Source of the DNA: Pseudolactococcus insecticola | GTDB lineage: Bacteria > Bacillota > Bacilli > Lactobacillales > Streptococcaceae | NCBI RefSeq assembly: GCF_011170065.1 | Contig: NZ_BLLH01000001.1 | Location: 1 to 64,000 of the forward strand | Length of the DNA: 64,000 bases | Direction of reading: 5' to 3' | Notes under the pieces: generated by a model | What the model was told of the DNA's origin: nothing | What the model saw: the letters and a program-made list of their open reading frames with translations, nothing else | The model's database searches: none | Program-made: the position numbers and the translations under genes | Part shown: positions 40,496-49,396 of the stretch, piece by piece | Position numbering within the stretch: position 1 is the first letter of the stretch | Layout: each line of letters starts with the position of its first letter

Positions 40496-42199
40496 TTATT
40501 TGATAAATTCTTGGATCTCTGTTTCGAAATTTACAAGCTTTTCGTCAGAAGCATCGCTTGTTTCGGCGACAGCAGCCAGGTAGAACTTGATTTTTGGCTC
40601 TGTACCAGAAGGACGAACGGCGATCCATGATCCATCTGCTAAGTGATATTTCAAAACATTTGACGGAGGTGTTGTCATTTTTGTGACCGTACCCGCAGCA
40701 TCAGTTGCAGTATTTTCAAGGAAATCTTCTGTCAGAACAACAGCGACACCGTTAAAAGCAGTCGGTGTGTTCTGACGGAATTTATCCATGACAGCCTTGA
40801 TTTGTGCTGCACCGTCAATGCCTTCGAGCGTGACAGAAATCGTGTTTTCTTTATAATAACCGTACTCGGCATAGATGTCTTGGATGCCATCGTAGAGTGT
40901 TTTGCCTTGAGATTTGTAGTAGGCTGCCACTTCACAAATGAGTAGCAAGGCTTGAATGGCATCTTTATCACGAACAAAGGGTTTGATAAGGTAACCAAAA
41001 GATTCCTCAAAGCCCATCATGTAGGTCTGTGAACCTGTTTCTTCAAACTCTTGGATCTGTTCAGCAATGAACTTGAAGCCAGTCAAGACGTTAATCATCT
41101 TGACGCCGTAAGATTTTGTGATCGCAGTTACAAGTTCAGTTGATACGATTGATTTGACAACGGCAGCATTTTCAGGCAGTGTGCCTGCAGTTTTGTGCGC
41201 TTCTAGGATATATTTGGCAAGTACGGCACCGATTTGGTTACCTGAAAGTGGTTGATAATCGCCACTTGGCAGGCGAACTTCAACACCAATCCGGTCAGCA
41301 TCTGGGTCAGTTGCGACAAGCATATCAGCGTCGACTTTTCGCCCAAGTTTTTCAGAGTACTCAAAGGCTGCTTGATTCTCTGGATTTGGTGATTTGAGCG
41401 TTGGAAAATCACCGTCAGGAATGGCTTGTTCTTCGACAACGGCGATTTTCTCAAAACCAGCCTGTGCTAAAGTTTTACGACCAAGCATCTCGCCTGTACC
41501 ATGAAGTGGCGTAAAGACAATATTGAGGTTTTTACCAAAATCATCGATGATTTTTTGGTTAATGGTAACAGACTTAACGTTTTCCAGATATTTTTGGTCA
41601 ATCTCATCACCGATAACAGTAATCAGTTCGCTATCTTCATCAGCAAGTGCAATGGTAAAGATGTTGTCAATCTCATTGATAAAGGCTGTCAATTGATCCG
41701 CATCTTCAGGCGGCATTTGTCCGCCATCTTCGCCATAAACCTTGTAACCGTTGTAGGCAGCAGGGTTGTGAGACGCTGTGATCATAACACCAGTCAAAGT
41801 ACCAAGCTCACGAATGGCAAATGAGAGCTCAGGCGTCGGACGTAGCGACTCGAAAACGTAAGACGGGATGTCATGCAAGGCTAAAACGCGCGCCGCATCA
41901 AAGGCAAACTCGCGTGAAAAATGGCGTGAGTCGTAGGCAATGGCAACGCCACGTTTTTTAGCATCGCCCTTGGTATCCATTAGGCGTGCAAGACCTTCAG
42001 TCGTTTCGCGCGCAGTGTAGATATTCATGCGATTAGTACCTGCACCGATCAAGCCACGTTGACCAGCCGTCCCAAAAGCAAGCGACGTATAAAAAGCATC
42101 TTCTTTTATGTGCTCGTCCATGGCATTTAGCTCGTTTTTGAGGTAATCAGGTAATTCCGAAAAATCAGCCCATTTTTGAAAATTTTCTTGATAAGACAT
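40496..42199 (-). CDS. pgm: α-Phosphoglucomutase/phosphomannomutase
   Basis: Interconverts glucose-6-P and glucose-1-P. 567 residues, four-domain α-D-phosphohexomutase. Catalytic phosphoserine loop MITASHNPAAYNGYKVYG, metal loop ATDPDADRIG, sugar-specificity GFEESFGYL, phosphate-binding RPSGTEPKIKFY. It supplies G1P to glgC and uses G1P from glgP, which are encoded nearby on the other strand. AAAGGAGA ribosome site. Confidence 0.94.
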   Translation of the reverse strand: MSYQENFQKWADFSELPDYLKNELNAMDEHIKEDAFYTSLAFGTAGQRGLIGAGTNRMNIYTARETTEGLARLMDTKGDAKKRGVAIAYDSRHFSREFAFDAARVLALHDIPSYVFESLRPTPELSFAIRELGTLTGVMITASHNPAAYNGYKVYGEDGGQMPPEDADQLTAFINEIDNIFTIALADEDSELITVIGDEIDQKYLENVKSVTINQKIIDDFGKNLNIVFTPLHGTGEMLGRKTLAQAGFEKIAVVEEQAIPDGDFPTLKSPNPENQAAFEYSEKLGRKVDADMLVATDPDADRIGVEVRLPSGDYQPLSGNQIGAVLAKYILEAHKTAGTLPENAAVVKSIVSTELVTAITKSYGVKMINVLTGFKFIAEQIQEFEETGSQTYMMGFEESFGYLIKPFVRDKDAIQALLLICEVAAYYKSQGKTLYDGIQDIYAEYGYYKENTISVTLEGIDGAAQIKAVMDKFRQNTPTAFNGVAVVLTEDFLENTATDAAGTVTKMTTPPSNVLKYHLADGSWIAVRPSGTEPKIKFYLAAVAETSDASDEKLVNFETEIQEFIK

Positions 42200-42252
42200 T
42201 AAAGTCTCCTTTCGATTTGTAAGCAGTTACACTATACTTCTATTTTAACAAA

Positions 42253-42275
42253 AAAAAACGTGAATTTCACGTTTT
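42253..42275. terminator. Terminator of the panT gene
   Basis: AAAACGTGA/TCACGTTTT perfect 9-bp stem with a 3-nt loop; T-run on the minus strand. Confidence 0.8.
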
Positions 42276-42298
42276 AACGGAGCAAATAAGGTTAATTT

Positions 42299-42883
42299 TT
42301 AACTTTTTTTCAGTTTGAGTAAAATTGGTACAATCGCTGCAGTTAATATAGCAGCAGCAATCGCCTCAGCAATTGAATTTGTCGCAATAATAGTAGCAAT
42401 CAAGGCTTTAAATGTCATATTCAGCTGATTGTTAAATAACAAGAAAGCTGATTCCAAAACGAGTACTGTATTTGTCGCTGAGCCAAGAAAGCCAGCTAGA
42501 CCAGCACCAAAACGATTTTTAGCCAATTTATAGATGAAAAACGGCAGAATGCCAACTAAAATACGAGGCACAAAGGCGACAAAAAGTGACCAGCCGTTCC
42601 CATTTGGTGCAAAAGGTGAGAATAAAAATGATGTTGGAATCGGTGCAATGGTCGAGTTGAGCATGGAGATCAGGCCCATGACAAATCCGAGAAAGGCACC
42701 TTTTCGCCAGCCAAGCACGATTGAGCCAATGATGACGGGGACGTGGAGCAGTGTGGGCTGTATCGGAAACGGCCAGAAGGTGTAAACTATTTTTGATAGT
42801 AGATGCACGACTATCATAATGGCGATAAAAATACTAAGAATAGCGATATCTGAGGCTTTAGAAGTTTTTTTTGATTGCGTCAT
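42299..42883 (-). CDS. ECF transporter S component, probably pantothenate (PanT-like)
   Basis: 194-residue protein with about six membrane segments and an N-terminal SDIAILSIFIAIMIVVHLL, the S-component class of ECF vitamin transporters; it needs the shared EcfAA'T module, not in this window. Location next to coaC and coaB (same strand) implies pantothenate, which those enzymes convert onward to CoA. No ribosome site precedes ATG 42883, and an in-frame stop lies three codons upstream. Confidence 0.75.
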   Translation of the reverse strand: MTQSKKTSKASDIAILSIFIAIMIVVHLLSKIVYTFWPFPIQPTLLHVPVIIGSIVLGWRKGAFLGFVMGLISMLNSTIAPIPTSFLFSPFAPNGNGWSLFVAFVPRILVGILPFFIYKLAKNRFGAGLAGFLGSATNTVLVLESAFLLFNNQLNMTFKALIATIIATNSIAEAIAAAILTAAIVPILLKLKKS

Positions 42884-42898
42884 TTTTTTGAGTTAGAT

Positions 42899-42923
42899 GC
42901 GTGTTGCAAAGATGCGAACACAC
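42899..42923 (-). promoter_or_regulatory. Hairpin in the panT leader
   Basis: On the minus strand GTGTGTT pairs with AACACGC (one G·U) with an inner GCA/TGC, between an AAAGGA ribosome-site-like sequence and the ATG. The promoter is extended -10 TGGTATAAT (minus, 42979–42971), so the leader is about 80 nt. Confidence 0.4.
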
Positions 42924-43031
42924 ACCCAGTCCTTTCTGTCAAACATGGTAAGATGAAAATAGTTATCACGATTATACCATAAAAGTGGTCGTGTCACTAG
43001 TTTTTAGTCTGCGTTTTGAGTCAGTTTCGAG

Positions 43032-43580
43032 TTAGTCTACGATACCGACAATTTTTTGAACACTCTGGACAATGTCTGAAACATCAGCCAAGGCACCCTT
43101 GCCACGGTCGCCACAGGCAAGTAGTGCGACTTTGGGTGCGATTTCTATAAAGCCGATGTCTGTCAGAGTTTGGATATTTTTTTGAGTTAAAGGATTTTCA
43201 TACATATTGGTATTCATGGCTGGTGCGATCATTTTTTTGACACCTTGGGGAAGCGCAAGTGCAACAGATGTGATGATGTCATCAGCATGACCTTGTGCTA
43301 GGCGCGCAAGTGTGTCCGCTGAAGCAGGTGCCACCAGAAAAAGCTCGGTATTTTTTGCTAGGTCAATGTGGTTGACCACATCAGCGCGATCCTCAGCCAT
43401 GATAGATGTATGGACTGGGCGCTTAGAGAGCACTTGCAAAGTGAGTGGCGTGATAAATGCCTGCGCAGCATCTGTCATCAAAACGGTGACTTCGTGGCCA
43501 AGTTTACCGAGTGCTGATGTGATGTCAGCGGCTTTGTAGGCTGAGATACTACCTGTTACGGCCAGAGTGATTTTTGTCAT
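43032..43580 (-). CDS. coaC: Phosphopantothenoylcysteine decarboxylase
   Basis: FMN flavoprotein decarboxylating 4'-phosphopantothenoylcysteine in CoA synthesis. 182 residues. TGSISAYKAADITSALGKLGHEV, active-site His in VVNHIDLAK, PASADTLARLAQGHADD, and APAMNTNMYENP. Start 43580 with GAGGAAAC upstream. Overlaps coaB by about 30 bp. CoaB and CoaC are fused in most bacteria but separate in Streptococcaceae. Confidence 0.93.
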   Translation of the reverse strand: MTKITLAVTGSISAYKAADITSALGKLGHEVTVLMTDAAQAFITPLTLQVLSKRPVHTSIMAEDRADVVNHIDLAKNTELFLVAPASADTLARLAQGHADDIITSVALALPQGVKKMIAPAMNTNMYENPLTQKNIQTLTDIGFIEIAPKVALLACGDRGKGALADVSDIVQSVQKIVGIVD

Positions 43581-44274
43581 AAGTTTCCTCGCTTTTTGCA
43601 ACAATTAAGGCTGCAATTTCATCTTTGGTGTGACTTTCTTCTATAACAAAACCACTATTGGATTGACTCACTAAAAAAGCGTGGTGCTGACTCGCATTGA
43701 TTTCAGTTAAGTCATTTGCCAGGATAAAGTCGGCTTTGTTTTTGGTCAATGACTGACTTGCGACATCGACTAGCTTTTCTTTTGAAACGTCAACCAGTAA
43801 CTTGAAACCGAATAAAATAACGTTCGGGTTAATCACTTTTATAGTAGAAATGACCTTTGGCGTCTTTTTCAAAAACATAACTTGATAGTCAGACTGAGAT
43901 GAAATCTTACCAGCATCGTTTGTTTTCGCCAGAAATGAGTTGAGATCACCTGACGCAGCAACTGTATCAAAGTCAGTCATATAAGTCGGAGTATAGTCAG
44001 AAACCGCCATGCTATGCACCACGACATCTGACGTTGGTAACCACCTTGCCATGGCCGTGCTCAAGCTAGCCACGTCAGAAATGCGGATAATCGTAAGCGC
44101 TTTTTGCTCATCAGGAACAATTGCTTGCAAGCCTGCTAATAAAATAACCTCATGACCAGCCATTAAAAAACGTTCTGATAAGCGTTTTCCAAGACTGCCT
44201 GTGGCAAAATTTGTAATCCCGCGGACTTGATCAATGTTTTCAGTCGTCCCGCCAGATGTGATAAGAACGCGCAT
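43549..44274 (-). CDS. coaB: Phosphopantothenate–cysteine ligase
   Basis: Joins cysteine to 4'-phosphopantothenate before CoaC. 241 residues, standalone CoaB: VLITSGGTTENIDQVRGITNFATGSLGKRLSERF, NAGKISSQ, LFGFKLLVD. GAAAGGGA ribosome site; extended -10 TGCTATAAT on the minus strand (44309–44301). Confidence 0.92.
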   Translation of the reverse strand: MRVLITSGGTTENIDQVRGITNFATGSLGKRLSERFLMAGHEVILLAGLQAIVPDEQKALTIIRISDVASLSTAMARWLPTSDVVVHSMAVSDYTPTYMTDFDTVAASGDLNSFLAKTNDAGKISSQSDYQVMFLKKTPKVISTIKVINPNVILFGFKLLVDVSKEKLVDVASQSLTKNKADFILANDLTEINASQHHAFLVSQSNSGFVIEESHTKDEIAALIVAKSEETYDKNHSGRNR

Positions 44275-44351
44275 AATTCCCTTTCTAACCTGTTTTCGCT
44301 ATTATAGCATAATATCATTGCGCTGTGAAATATCTTGTTTATTATTTTGTA

Positions 44352-44392
44352 ATATACTTGTAATTGACATTATAAAATAACAAGTATATAAT
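44352..44392 (+). promoter_or_regulatory. Consensus promoter inside a 10-bp inverted repeat
   Basis: TTGACA (44364–44369), 17 bp, TATAAT (44387–44392). ATATACTTGT (44352–44361) and ACAAGTATAT (44380–44389) form a perfect inverted repeat flanking the -35 and entering the -10, a likely operator for an unidentified repressor. Confidence 0.65.
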
Positions 44393-44426
44393 ATAAATAT
44401 AACGTAAAGAAAGGAAACAACAACTC

Positions 44427-44603
44427 ATGGAAATCGGTGCTACTATCACATGCCAACCAATCTCATTCTCAGAAAAAATAACAGGAATTGTGAGAAAAAA
44501 ATACGAGAATACTATTCTTGTTGAGGTAATTGGTTGTGAAGACGACGATAAACACGTCTTCATGGAACGCAATCGCTATGTTTTGGTCAAAGCAGAAGCT
44601 TAA
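44427..44603 (+). CDS. Small DUF2187-like protein
   Basis: 58 residues: MEIGATITCQPISFSEKITG … KYENTILVEVIGCEDDDKHVF … NRYVLVKAEA. It resembles DUF2187/YkvS-type small Firmicutes proteins of unknown role (SH3-like β fold suggested by the alternating pattern). AAAGAAAGGAAAC ribosome site and a perfect promoter support expression. Confidence 0.75.
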   Translation: MEIGATITCQPISFSEKITGIVRKKYENTILVEVIGCEDDDKHVFMERNRYVLVKAEA

Positions 44604-44800
44604 TCAAGACACATAACGCTGCAAAATAAGCGGCAACATAAGATTACACATAGCAACACAGGCTTTACAGCCAAGACCTGCGGCAGCAGGTGCACATCGT
44701 TTGATTTTTCAAGAAAACACCAGACACTCTACCAGAAAAATCTGTACATAGTAAAAACTGCCGGCACATAGCAATACAAATTTTCCCCAAAAATTTTAGA
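44604..44800 (+). ncRNA. Structured non-coding stretch (3'UTR or small RNA candidate)
   Basis: No ORF. Hairpins: GCTGC…GCGGC near 44616–44632, GGCT-TTAC-AGCC (44661–44672), ACCTGC-GGCA-GCAGGT (44676–44691). The motif ACATA(A/G) recurs at least five times. A strong terminator ends it. Lies downstream of the DUF2187 promoter with no clear promoter of its own. Confidence 0.35.
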
Positions 44801-44847
44801 CAAACAAAAAACGGACGCTTATCATGTAGCAGCCGTTTTTTTGTTTG
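44801..44847. terminator. Bidirectional terminator
   Basis: CAAACAAAAAACGG (44801–44814) and CCGTTTTTTTGTTTG (44833–44847) pair with one extra T; serves the DUF2187 transcript (+) and the tautomerase (-). Confidence 0.8.
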
Positions 44848-44865
44848 ATTGTAGCATTTTTTAGC

Positions 44866-45051
44866 TTAGTCTACTTTTTTGATTTCTCCTTGAGGGAAAT
44901 AGGTGCCTTCTTTCATGTCATTGATAAAGACATGGATGGCAGATTTTGGCGCACCAGTATTTTTGATAACAACTTCAGTAATATCGCGTGCGAGTGCGAT
45001 TTTTTGTTCGTCAGAACGTCCTTCAAATAAATCAACGTGTACAAATGGCAT
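44866..45051 (-). CDS. 4-Oxalocrotonate tautomerase family protein
   Basis: 61 residues, the usual size. After Met removal the N-terminal Pro (MPFVHVDLFEGRSDEQK) is the catalytic base; ITEVVIKNTGAPKSAIHVFI follows. Enzymes of this family form hexamers and tautomerise keto-enol acids; the physiological substrate is unknown. GAGGATT ribosome site. Confidence 0.9.
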   Translation of the reverse strand: MPFVHVDLFEGRSDEQKIALARDITEVVIKNTGAPKSAIHVFINDMKEGTYFPQGEIKKVD

Positions 45052-45171
45052 CGGTTAATCCTCTTTTCTATGGTCATATTTTCACATATTTTTGGAAAAA
45101 TTTCAAGACATAAGTCGTTTTGGGGATACTTAGCCGAATAACCAGGACGCCTTATCAATCTCGTCAAAATA

Positions 45172-45180
45172 TGGTAAAAT
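45172..45180 (+). promoter_or_regulatory. tdk operon extended -10 promoter
   Basis: TGGTAAAAT at 45172–45180. The ATG at 45184 is too near to be on the mRNA, favouring the start at 45229. Confidence 0.5.
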
Positions 45181-45228
45181 AAAATGATAACAAAAGCGAA
45201 ACAAGAAGTAGAGGCAAGTAAAGCTAAA

Positions 45229-45813
45229 ATGGCACAATTATATTTCAAATATGGCACGATGAATAGCGGAAAATCTATCGAAATTTTAAAGGTGGCACAT
45301 AACTATGAGGAGCAGGGGAAACCTGTTGTGATCATGACGAGCGCCATTGATAACCGGGATGAGATTGGCGTTGTGAGCAGCCGCATTGGCATGCGTGAAA
45401 AAGCGGTGCCGATAGATGACGAGTTTGATGTTTTTGGCTATGTGGCGCAGCTTGCGGCTAAACCCTACTGCATCTTGATAGATGAAGCGCAATTTCTCAG
45501 TAAAAAAAATATCTATGAGCTTGCTAGAGTTGTTGATGAGCTTGACGTGCCCGTCATGGCCTTTGGTCTTAAAAATGACTTTCAAAATGAGCTTTTTGAA
45601 GGCAGTAAATACTTGTTATTATTAGCCGATAAAATCGAAGAAATCAAGACAATTTGCTGGTTTTGTAGCAAGAAAGCAACTATGGTTCTACGCACTGAAA
45701 ATGGCAAACCCGTCTATGAAGGCAGCCAGATCCAAATCGGAGGCAATGAGGCTTATCTGCCAGTTTGTCGCAAACATTGGCTAAAACCAGATTTAGAAAA
45801 AATGAAAAAATAA
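45229..45813 (+). CDS. tdk: Thymidine kinase
   Basis: Phosphorylates thymidine for salvage. 194 residues, type II TK. P-loop YGTMNSGKS, Walker B-like ILIDEAQFL, lasso [17 protein letters not shown], zinc cysteines CWFC and C-x2-H near the end. Typical start MAQLYFKYG at 45229; an in-frame upstream ATG (45184) lies 3 nt after the -10 box. Followed by prfA after 14 nt. Confidence 0.95.
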   Translation: MAQLYFKYGTMNSGKSIEILKVAHNYEEQGKPVVIMTSAIDNRDEIGVVSSRIGMREKAVPIDDEFDVFGYVAQLAAKPYCILIDEAQFLSKKNIYELARVVDELDVPVMAFGLKNDFQNELFEGSKYLLLLADKIEEIKTICWFCSKKATMVLRTENGKPVYEGSQIQIGGNEAYLPVCRKHWLKPDLEKMKK

Positions 45814-45827
45814 AGGAAAGAGATACT

Positions 45828-46901
45828 ATGTTTGACCAACTACAAATTATGGCGGACCGCTATGAAGAACTTGGTGGGCTGCTCAGCGACCCTGATGTCG
45901 TAAGCGACACCAAGCGTTTTATGGCACTCTCAAAAGAAGAGGCTGGTTTACGTGAAACTGTTGCTGCCTACGAACGCTATGTCGAAGTGACAACAGGCAT
46001 ATCTGATGCCGAGGGAATGCTGTCTGACTCAAGTCTTGCTGCCGATGAAGCTGAGATGTTCAAAGAAGAACTCAAAGACTTGAAAAATGAAAAAAGTCAG
46101 TTAGAAGAGGCGATAAAGATACTGCTCTTGCCAAAAGATCCAAACGATGATAAAAATATCATCTTGGAAATCCGCGGTGCTGCAGGTGGCGATGAGGCAG
46201 CTTTATTTGCTGGAGATTTATTGAGTATGTATCAAAAGTACTCTGAAAATCAAGGGTGGAAGTTTGAGATTTTAGAGTCAAATGTCACAGAGATAGGCGG
46301 TATCAAAGAGGTGTCTGTCATGATTTCTGGAAACTCGGTCTATTCCAAGCTCAAGTACGAGAGTGGTGCTCATAGGGTACAACGTGTGCCAAAAACAGAG
46401 ACGCAAGGGCGCGTGCATACCTCAACTGCAACTGTACTTGTCATGCCAGAAATCGAAGATTTCGACATCGACATTGACCCGAAAGACCTGCGTATCGACA
46501 TCTATCATGCGTCTGGTGCGGGTGGGCAAAATGTCAACAAGGTTGCAACGGCCGTGCGGATTGTCCATGAACCGACGGGAATCAAAGTCGAGATGCAAGA
46601 GGAACGCAATCAACAGAAAAACCGCGATAAAGCCATGAAGATCATCAATGCGCGTGTTTATGACTATTTTGCGCAGATCGAGCAGGATAAAAACGATGAA
46701 TTTCGCAAGTCAACGGTTGGGACGGGCGATCGTTCTGAGCGAATTCGGACCTATAATTTTCCGCAAAATCGTGTAACAGACCACAGAATTGGTCTGACGC
46801 TACAAAAACTTGACACGATTTTGTCAGGCAAGCTTGACGAAGTGATTGATGCGTTGATTTTATTTGATCAGACGCAAAAACTTGAGGATTTGAAACAGTG
46901 A
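45828..46901 (+). CDS. prfA: Peptide chain release factor 1
   Basis: Terminates translation at UAA/UAG. 357 residues. GGQ motif in [11 protein letters not shown], and the [12 protein letters not shown]-terminal motif. Start 45828 with AAAGGAAAG upstream. 4-bp overlap with mutY; its methylase prmC is two genes on. Confidence 0.96.
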   Translation: MFDQLQIMADRYEELGGLLSDPDVVSDTKRFMALSKEEAGLRETVAAYERYVEVTTGISDAEGMLSDSSLAADEAEMFKEELKDLKNEKSQLEEAIKILLLPKDPNDDKNIILEIRGAAGGDEAALFAGDLLSMYQKYSENQGWKFEILESNVTEIGGIKEVSVMISGNSVYSKLKYESGAHRVQRVPKTETQGRVHTSTATVLVMPEIEDFDIDIDPKDLRIDIYHASGAGGQNVNKVATAVRIVHEPTGIKVEMQEERNQQKNRDKAMKIINARVYDYFAQIEQDKNDEFRKSTVGTGDRSERIRTYNFPQNRVTDHRIGLTLQKLDTILSGKLDEVIDALILFDQTQKLEDLKQ

Positions 46902-47971
46902 CAGCATTTTCTGATTGGTCAGAATCACGAGAAACAGTGGCGGACTTCCGAAAGACCTTACTTGATTGGTACGATGAAAGTGGACGTACGCACTTGCCTT
47001 GGCGAGAGAACACTGACGCTTATCATGTCTGGGTTAGTGAGATTATGCTACAACAAACTCAGGTTGAAACGGTAATTCCTTACTATGAGCGCTTTCTTTT
47101 CGCCTTGCCGACGGTTGCTGATCTTGCGGTGGCTGACGAAGAGCTGTTATTGAAACTCTGGTCGGGCCTAGGCTATTACTCGCGAGTGCGTAATATGCAA
47201 AAGGCAGCGCAGCAAGTCATGATAGACTTTTCAGGACAGTTTCCACGGACGGCAAAAGACCTGCAAAAATTAGCAGGGATTGGGCCTTATACAGCAGCAG
47301 CTATTGCCAGTATTTCCTTCCATGAAGTCGTGCCAGCACTTGATGGCAACATGTTTCGCGTGTTTTCACGGCTGCTTAAAATCACGGCAGATATTGCTTT
47401 GCCAAAGTCTCGTCAGATTTTTTATGACAAGATTGCCCCAATTGTGGATCCAGTACGGCCAGGTGATTTTAATCAGGCGATTATGGACTTGGGAACGTCT
47501 CTGATGGCTGCTAAAACAAAAACGACTGCCGAATCGCCATTTGCACGGTTTAATCTAAGTTTTAAAGACGGGACAGAGCTTGATTTTCCAGTTAAGTCTA
47601 AGAAAGTCAAGCAAGTGCAGAGGTTTTATGCAGCTTTGGTCTCAGAGTCAGATGATGGCGCTAGATTTGCCTACACGCAACGTCCGACGACTGGATTACT
47701 GGCGGATTTTTGGACGTTTCCCTTACTAGAATTCACGTCTTGGGATGACATTTATGAAGGTGTTGCAGCTATTTATCCGACGGCTCAGCAGCTGACGATA
47801 AAACCAGTCACACACATTTTTACGCACCAAAAATGGCAAATCATGCTAGTTAAGGTTGAGACGCATGGTAGTCATAAAAACTGGACGTATTTTTCAGATG
47901 AAGACTATGAAAAAATGCCCCAGACGACATTACAGGTAAAATTACAGGCAGCATTGAAAGAAAATCTATGA
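46898..47971 (+). CDS. mutY: A/G-specific adenine glycosylase MutY, Fe–S-cluster-less form
   Basis: Removes A opposite 8-oxoG. 357 residues. HhH-GPD fold with catalytic Glu48 ([12 protein letters not shown]), helix-hairpin-helix [14 protein letters not shown], catalytic Asp149 (ALDGNMFRV), and a C-terminal NUDIX-like domain. The four-cysteine 4Fe–4S loop that follows MDLG in most MutY proteins is absent ([20 protein letters not shown]) and the whole protein has no cysteine. Clusterless MutY has been described in some lactic acid bacteria. Lies between prfA and prmC with 4-bp overlaps on each side. Confidence 0.92.
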   Translation: MTAFSDWSESRETVADFRKTLLDWYDESGRTHLPWRENTDAYHVWVSEIMLQQTQVETVIPYYERFLFALPTVADLAVADEELLLKLWSGLGYYSRVRNMQKAAQQVMIDFSGQFPRTAKDLQKLAGIGPYTAAAIASISFHEVVPALDGNMFRVFSRLLKITADIALPKSRQIFYDKIAPIVDPVRPGDFNQAIMDLGTSLMAAKTKTTAESPFARFNLSFKDGTELDFPVKSKKVKQVQRFYAALVSESDDGARFAYTQRPTTGLLADFWTFPLLEFTSWDDIYEGVAAIYPTAQQLTIKPVTHIFTHQKWQIMLVKVETHGSHKNWTYFSDEDYEKMPQTTLQVKLQAALKENL

Positions 47972-48786
47972 CCTATTTACAAACTTTTCAGCAATATGAG
48001 CAAGAGCTCGCACGGCCAGAGGAGTTGCGCTATGTTTTTCGTTATGCGCGACATCTCAGCTACACCGACCTGATCATGATGCTAAACAGTGAGATAACGC
48101 CGGCAGATGCGGCTTTTTTGGCTGAGATTGCAAAGCGTCTGCTCGCCGATGAGCCTGCCCAGTATATTGTGGGCGAGACCGAATTTTACGGGCTTACTGT
48201 CAATGTTGATGCACGTGCTCTGATTCCGCGTCCTGAGACTGAGGAGTTAGTGGCTTTGATATTGGCTGAAAATAACGGTCGAGATAGCTTAAAAGTACTG
48301 GATATTGGGACGGGGACAGGCGTCATTGCGCTGTCACTCGCAAAAAAACAGCCAACTTGGCAAGTTACAGCCACAGATATTTCGTCAGAAGCGCTTGACT
48401 TGGCTAGAGAAAATACAGCTAAAAATGGCATCGCAAATCTGACATTTCAAGTCTCAGATGTCTTTGATAACTTGAGTGGAAAGTATGACATTATCATATC
48501 GAATCCGCCTTATATAGCAGATTTTGAGGCTGCTGACATGGCAAAAAATGTGCTGGATTATGAGCCACATTTGGCATTGTTTGCTGAAAATGACGGGTTT
48601 GCCATTTACCAAAAAATCGCTGAAAAATCAGCCAAGTTTTTAAGTCAAACGGGTAAGATTTATCTAGAAATCGGCTATTTGCAAGGTGCGCGTGTGCGTC
48701 AGATTTTCAAAGAACAGTTGCCAGAAAAACGGATTAGAGTCCTTAAGGACTTGTCTGGAAAGGACAGGATGATTGCCATTGACTGA
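47968..48786 (+). CDS. prmC: Release factor glutamine methyltransferase
   Basis: Methylates the GGQ glutamine of RF1/RF2. 272 residues. N-terminal helical domain, PAQYIVGETEFYGL, RPETEELV, SAM motif VLDIGTGTGVIALSL, catalytic ISNPPYI. Overlaps mutY by 4 bp and tsaC by 14 bp. Confidence 0.95.
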   Translation: MTYLQTFQQYEQELARPEELRYVFRYARHLSYTDLIMMLNSEITPADAAFLAEIAKRLLADEPAQYIVGETEFYGLTVNVDARALIPRPETEELVALILAENNGRDSLKVLDIGTGTGVIALSLAKKQPTWQVTATDISSEALDLARENTAKNGIANLTFQVSDVFDNLSGKYDIIISNPPYIADFEAADMAKNVLDYEPHLALFAENDGFAIYQKIAEKSAKFLSQTGKIYLEIGYLQGARVRQIFKEQLPEKRIRVLKDLSGKDRMIAID

Positions 48787-49396
48787 GAGATTGACCTTAG
48801 CTGATAGCGCACGTGCCGTTGAGTTGTTGCGTGCGGGAGAACTTGTTGCTTTGCCGACTGAAACGGTTTACGGTCTGTTTGGTCTCGCACGCGATGAAAA
48901 GGTGTTAGAGCGCGTTTTTAACGTGAAAAAACGAACGTTTGATCATGCACTCAATCTGAATATCTCGAGTTTTCAGGAGCTGCAAGAATTTTCCAAAAAT
49001 CACCCAAAATATCTGGAAAAGTTGTATAATAAATTTATGCCAGGTAGCCTGACGATGATTTTAGAGGCGAGTGTTTCAGTCCCTAAACGTGTTAATAACG
49101 GCATGAAAACAGTAGGTTTTCGTGTTCCTGCTCATCCAGTGACGCTTGAGATTTTGCGCCAAACGGGTCCCTTAGTCGGTCCTTCTGCCAATCTGACGGG
49201 TCATCCAAGTCCTAAAACGGCGCAAGATGTGCTGAGAGATTTAGATGGTCAGATTGCAGCAATTCTGACGGATGATGCAGCGATAAGTGGATGCGACTCA
49301 ACCATCGTCTCGCTAACTGGCAGTCGCCCCGAAATTTTACGCCAAGGCGTTATCACACTAGAAGAAATTAACGAGGTAATAAAAAATGATTTTTGA
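48773..49396 (+). CDS. tsaC: Threonylcarbamoyl-AMP synthase (Sua5/YrdC/TsaC)
   Basis: Makes threonylcarbamoyl-AMP for the t6A37 modification of ANN-decoding tRNAs. 207 residues: [67 protein letters not shown] start at 48773 overlapping prmC, with AAGGACAGGA upstream. Overlaps glyA by 11 bp. Confidence 0.92.
   Translation: MPLTERLTLADSARAVELLRAGELVALPTETVYGLFGLARDEKVLERVFNVKKRTFDHALNLNISSFQELQEFSKNHPKYLEKLYNKFMPGSLTMILEASVSVPKRVNNGMKTVGFRVPAHPVTLEILRQTGPLVGPSANLTGHPSPKTAQDVLRDLDGQIAAILTDDAAISGCDSTIVSLTGSRPEILRQGVITLEEINEVIKNDF

Noticed and set aside
42884-42985. THF or preQ1-II riboswitch before the ECF S component
   Set aside because: The leader is too short and lacks the characteristic conserved segments of these classes.
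44604-44847. tmRNA, 6S, RNase P or SRP RNA
   Set aside because: None of the conserved sequence elements of these RNAs is present; only local hairpins are seen.
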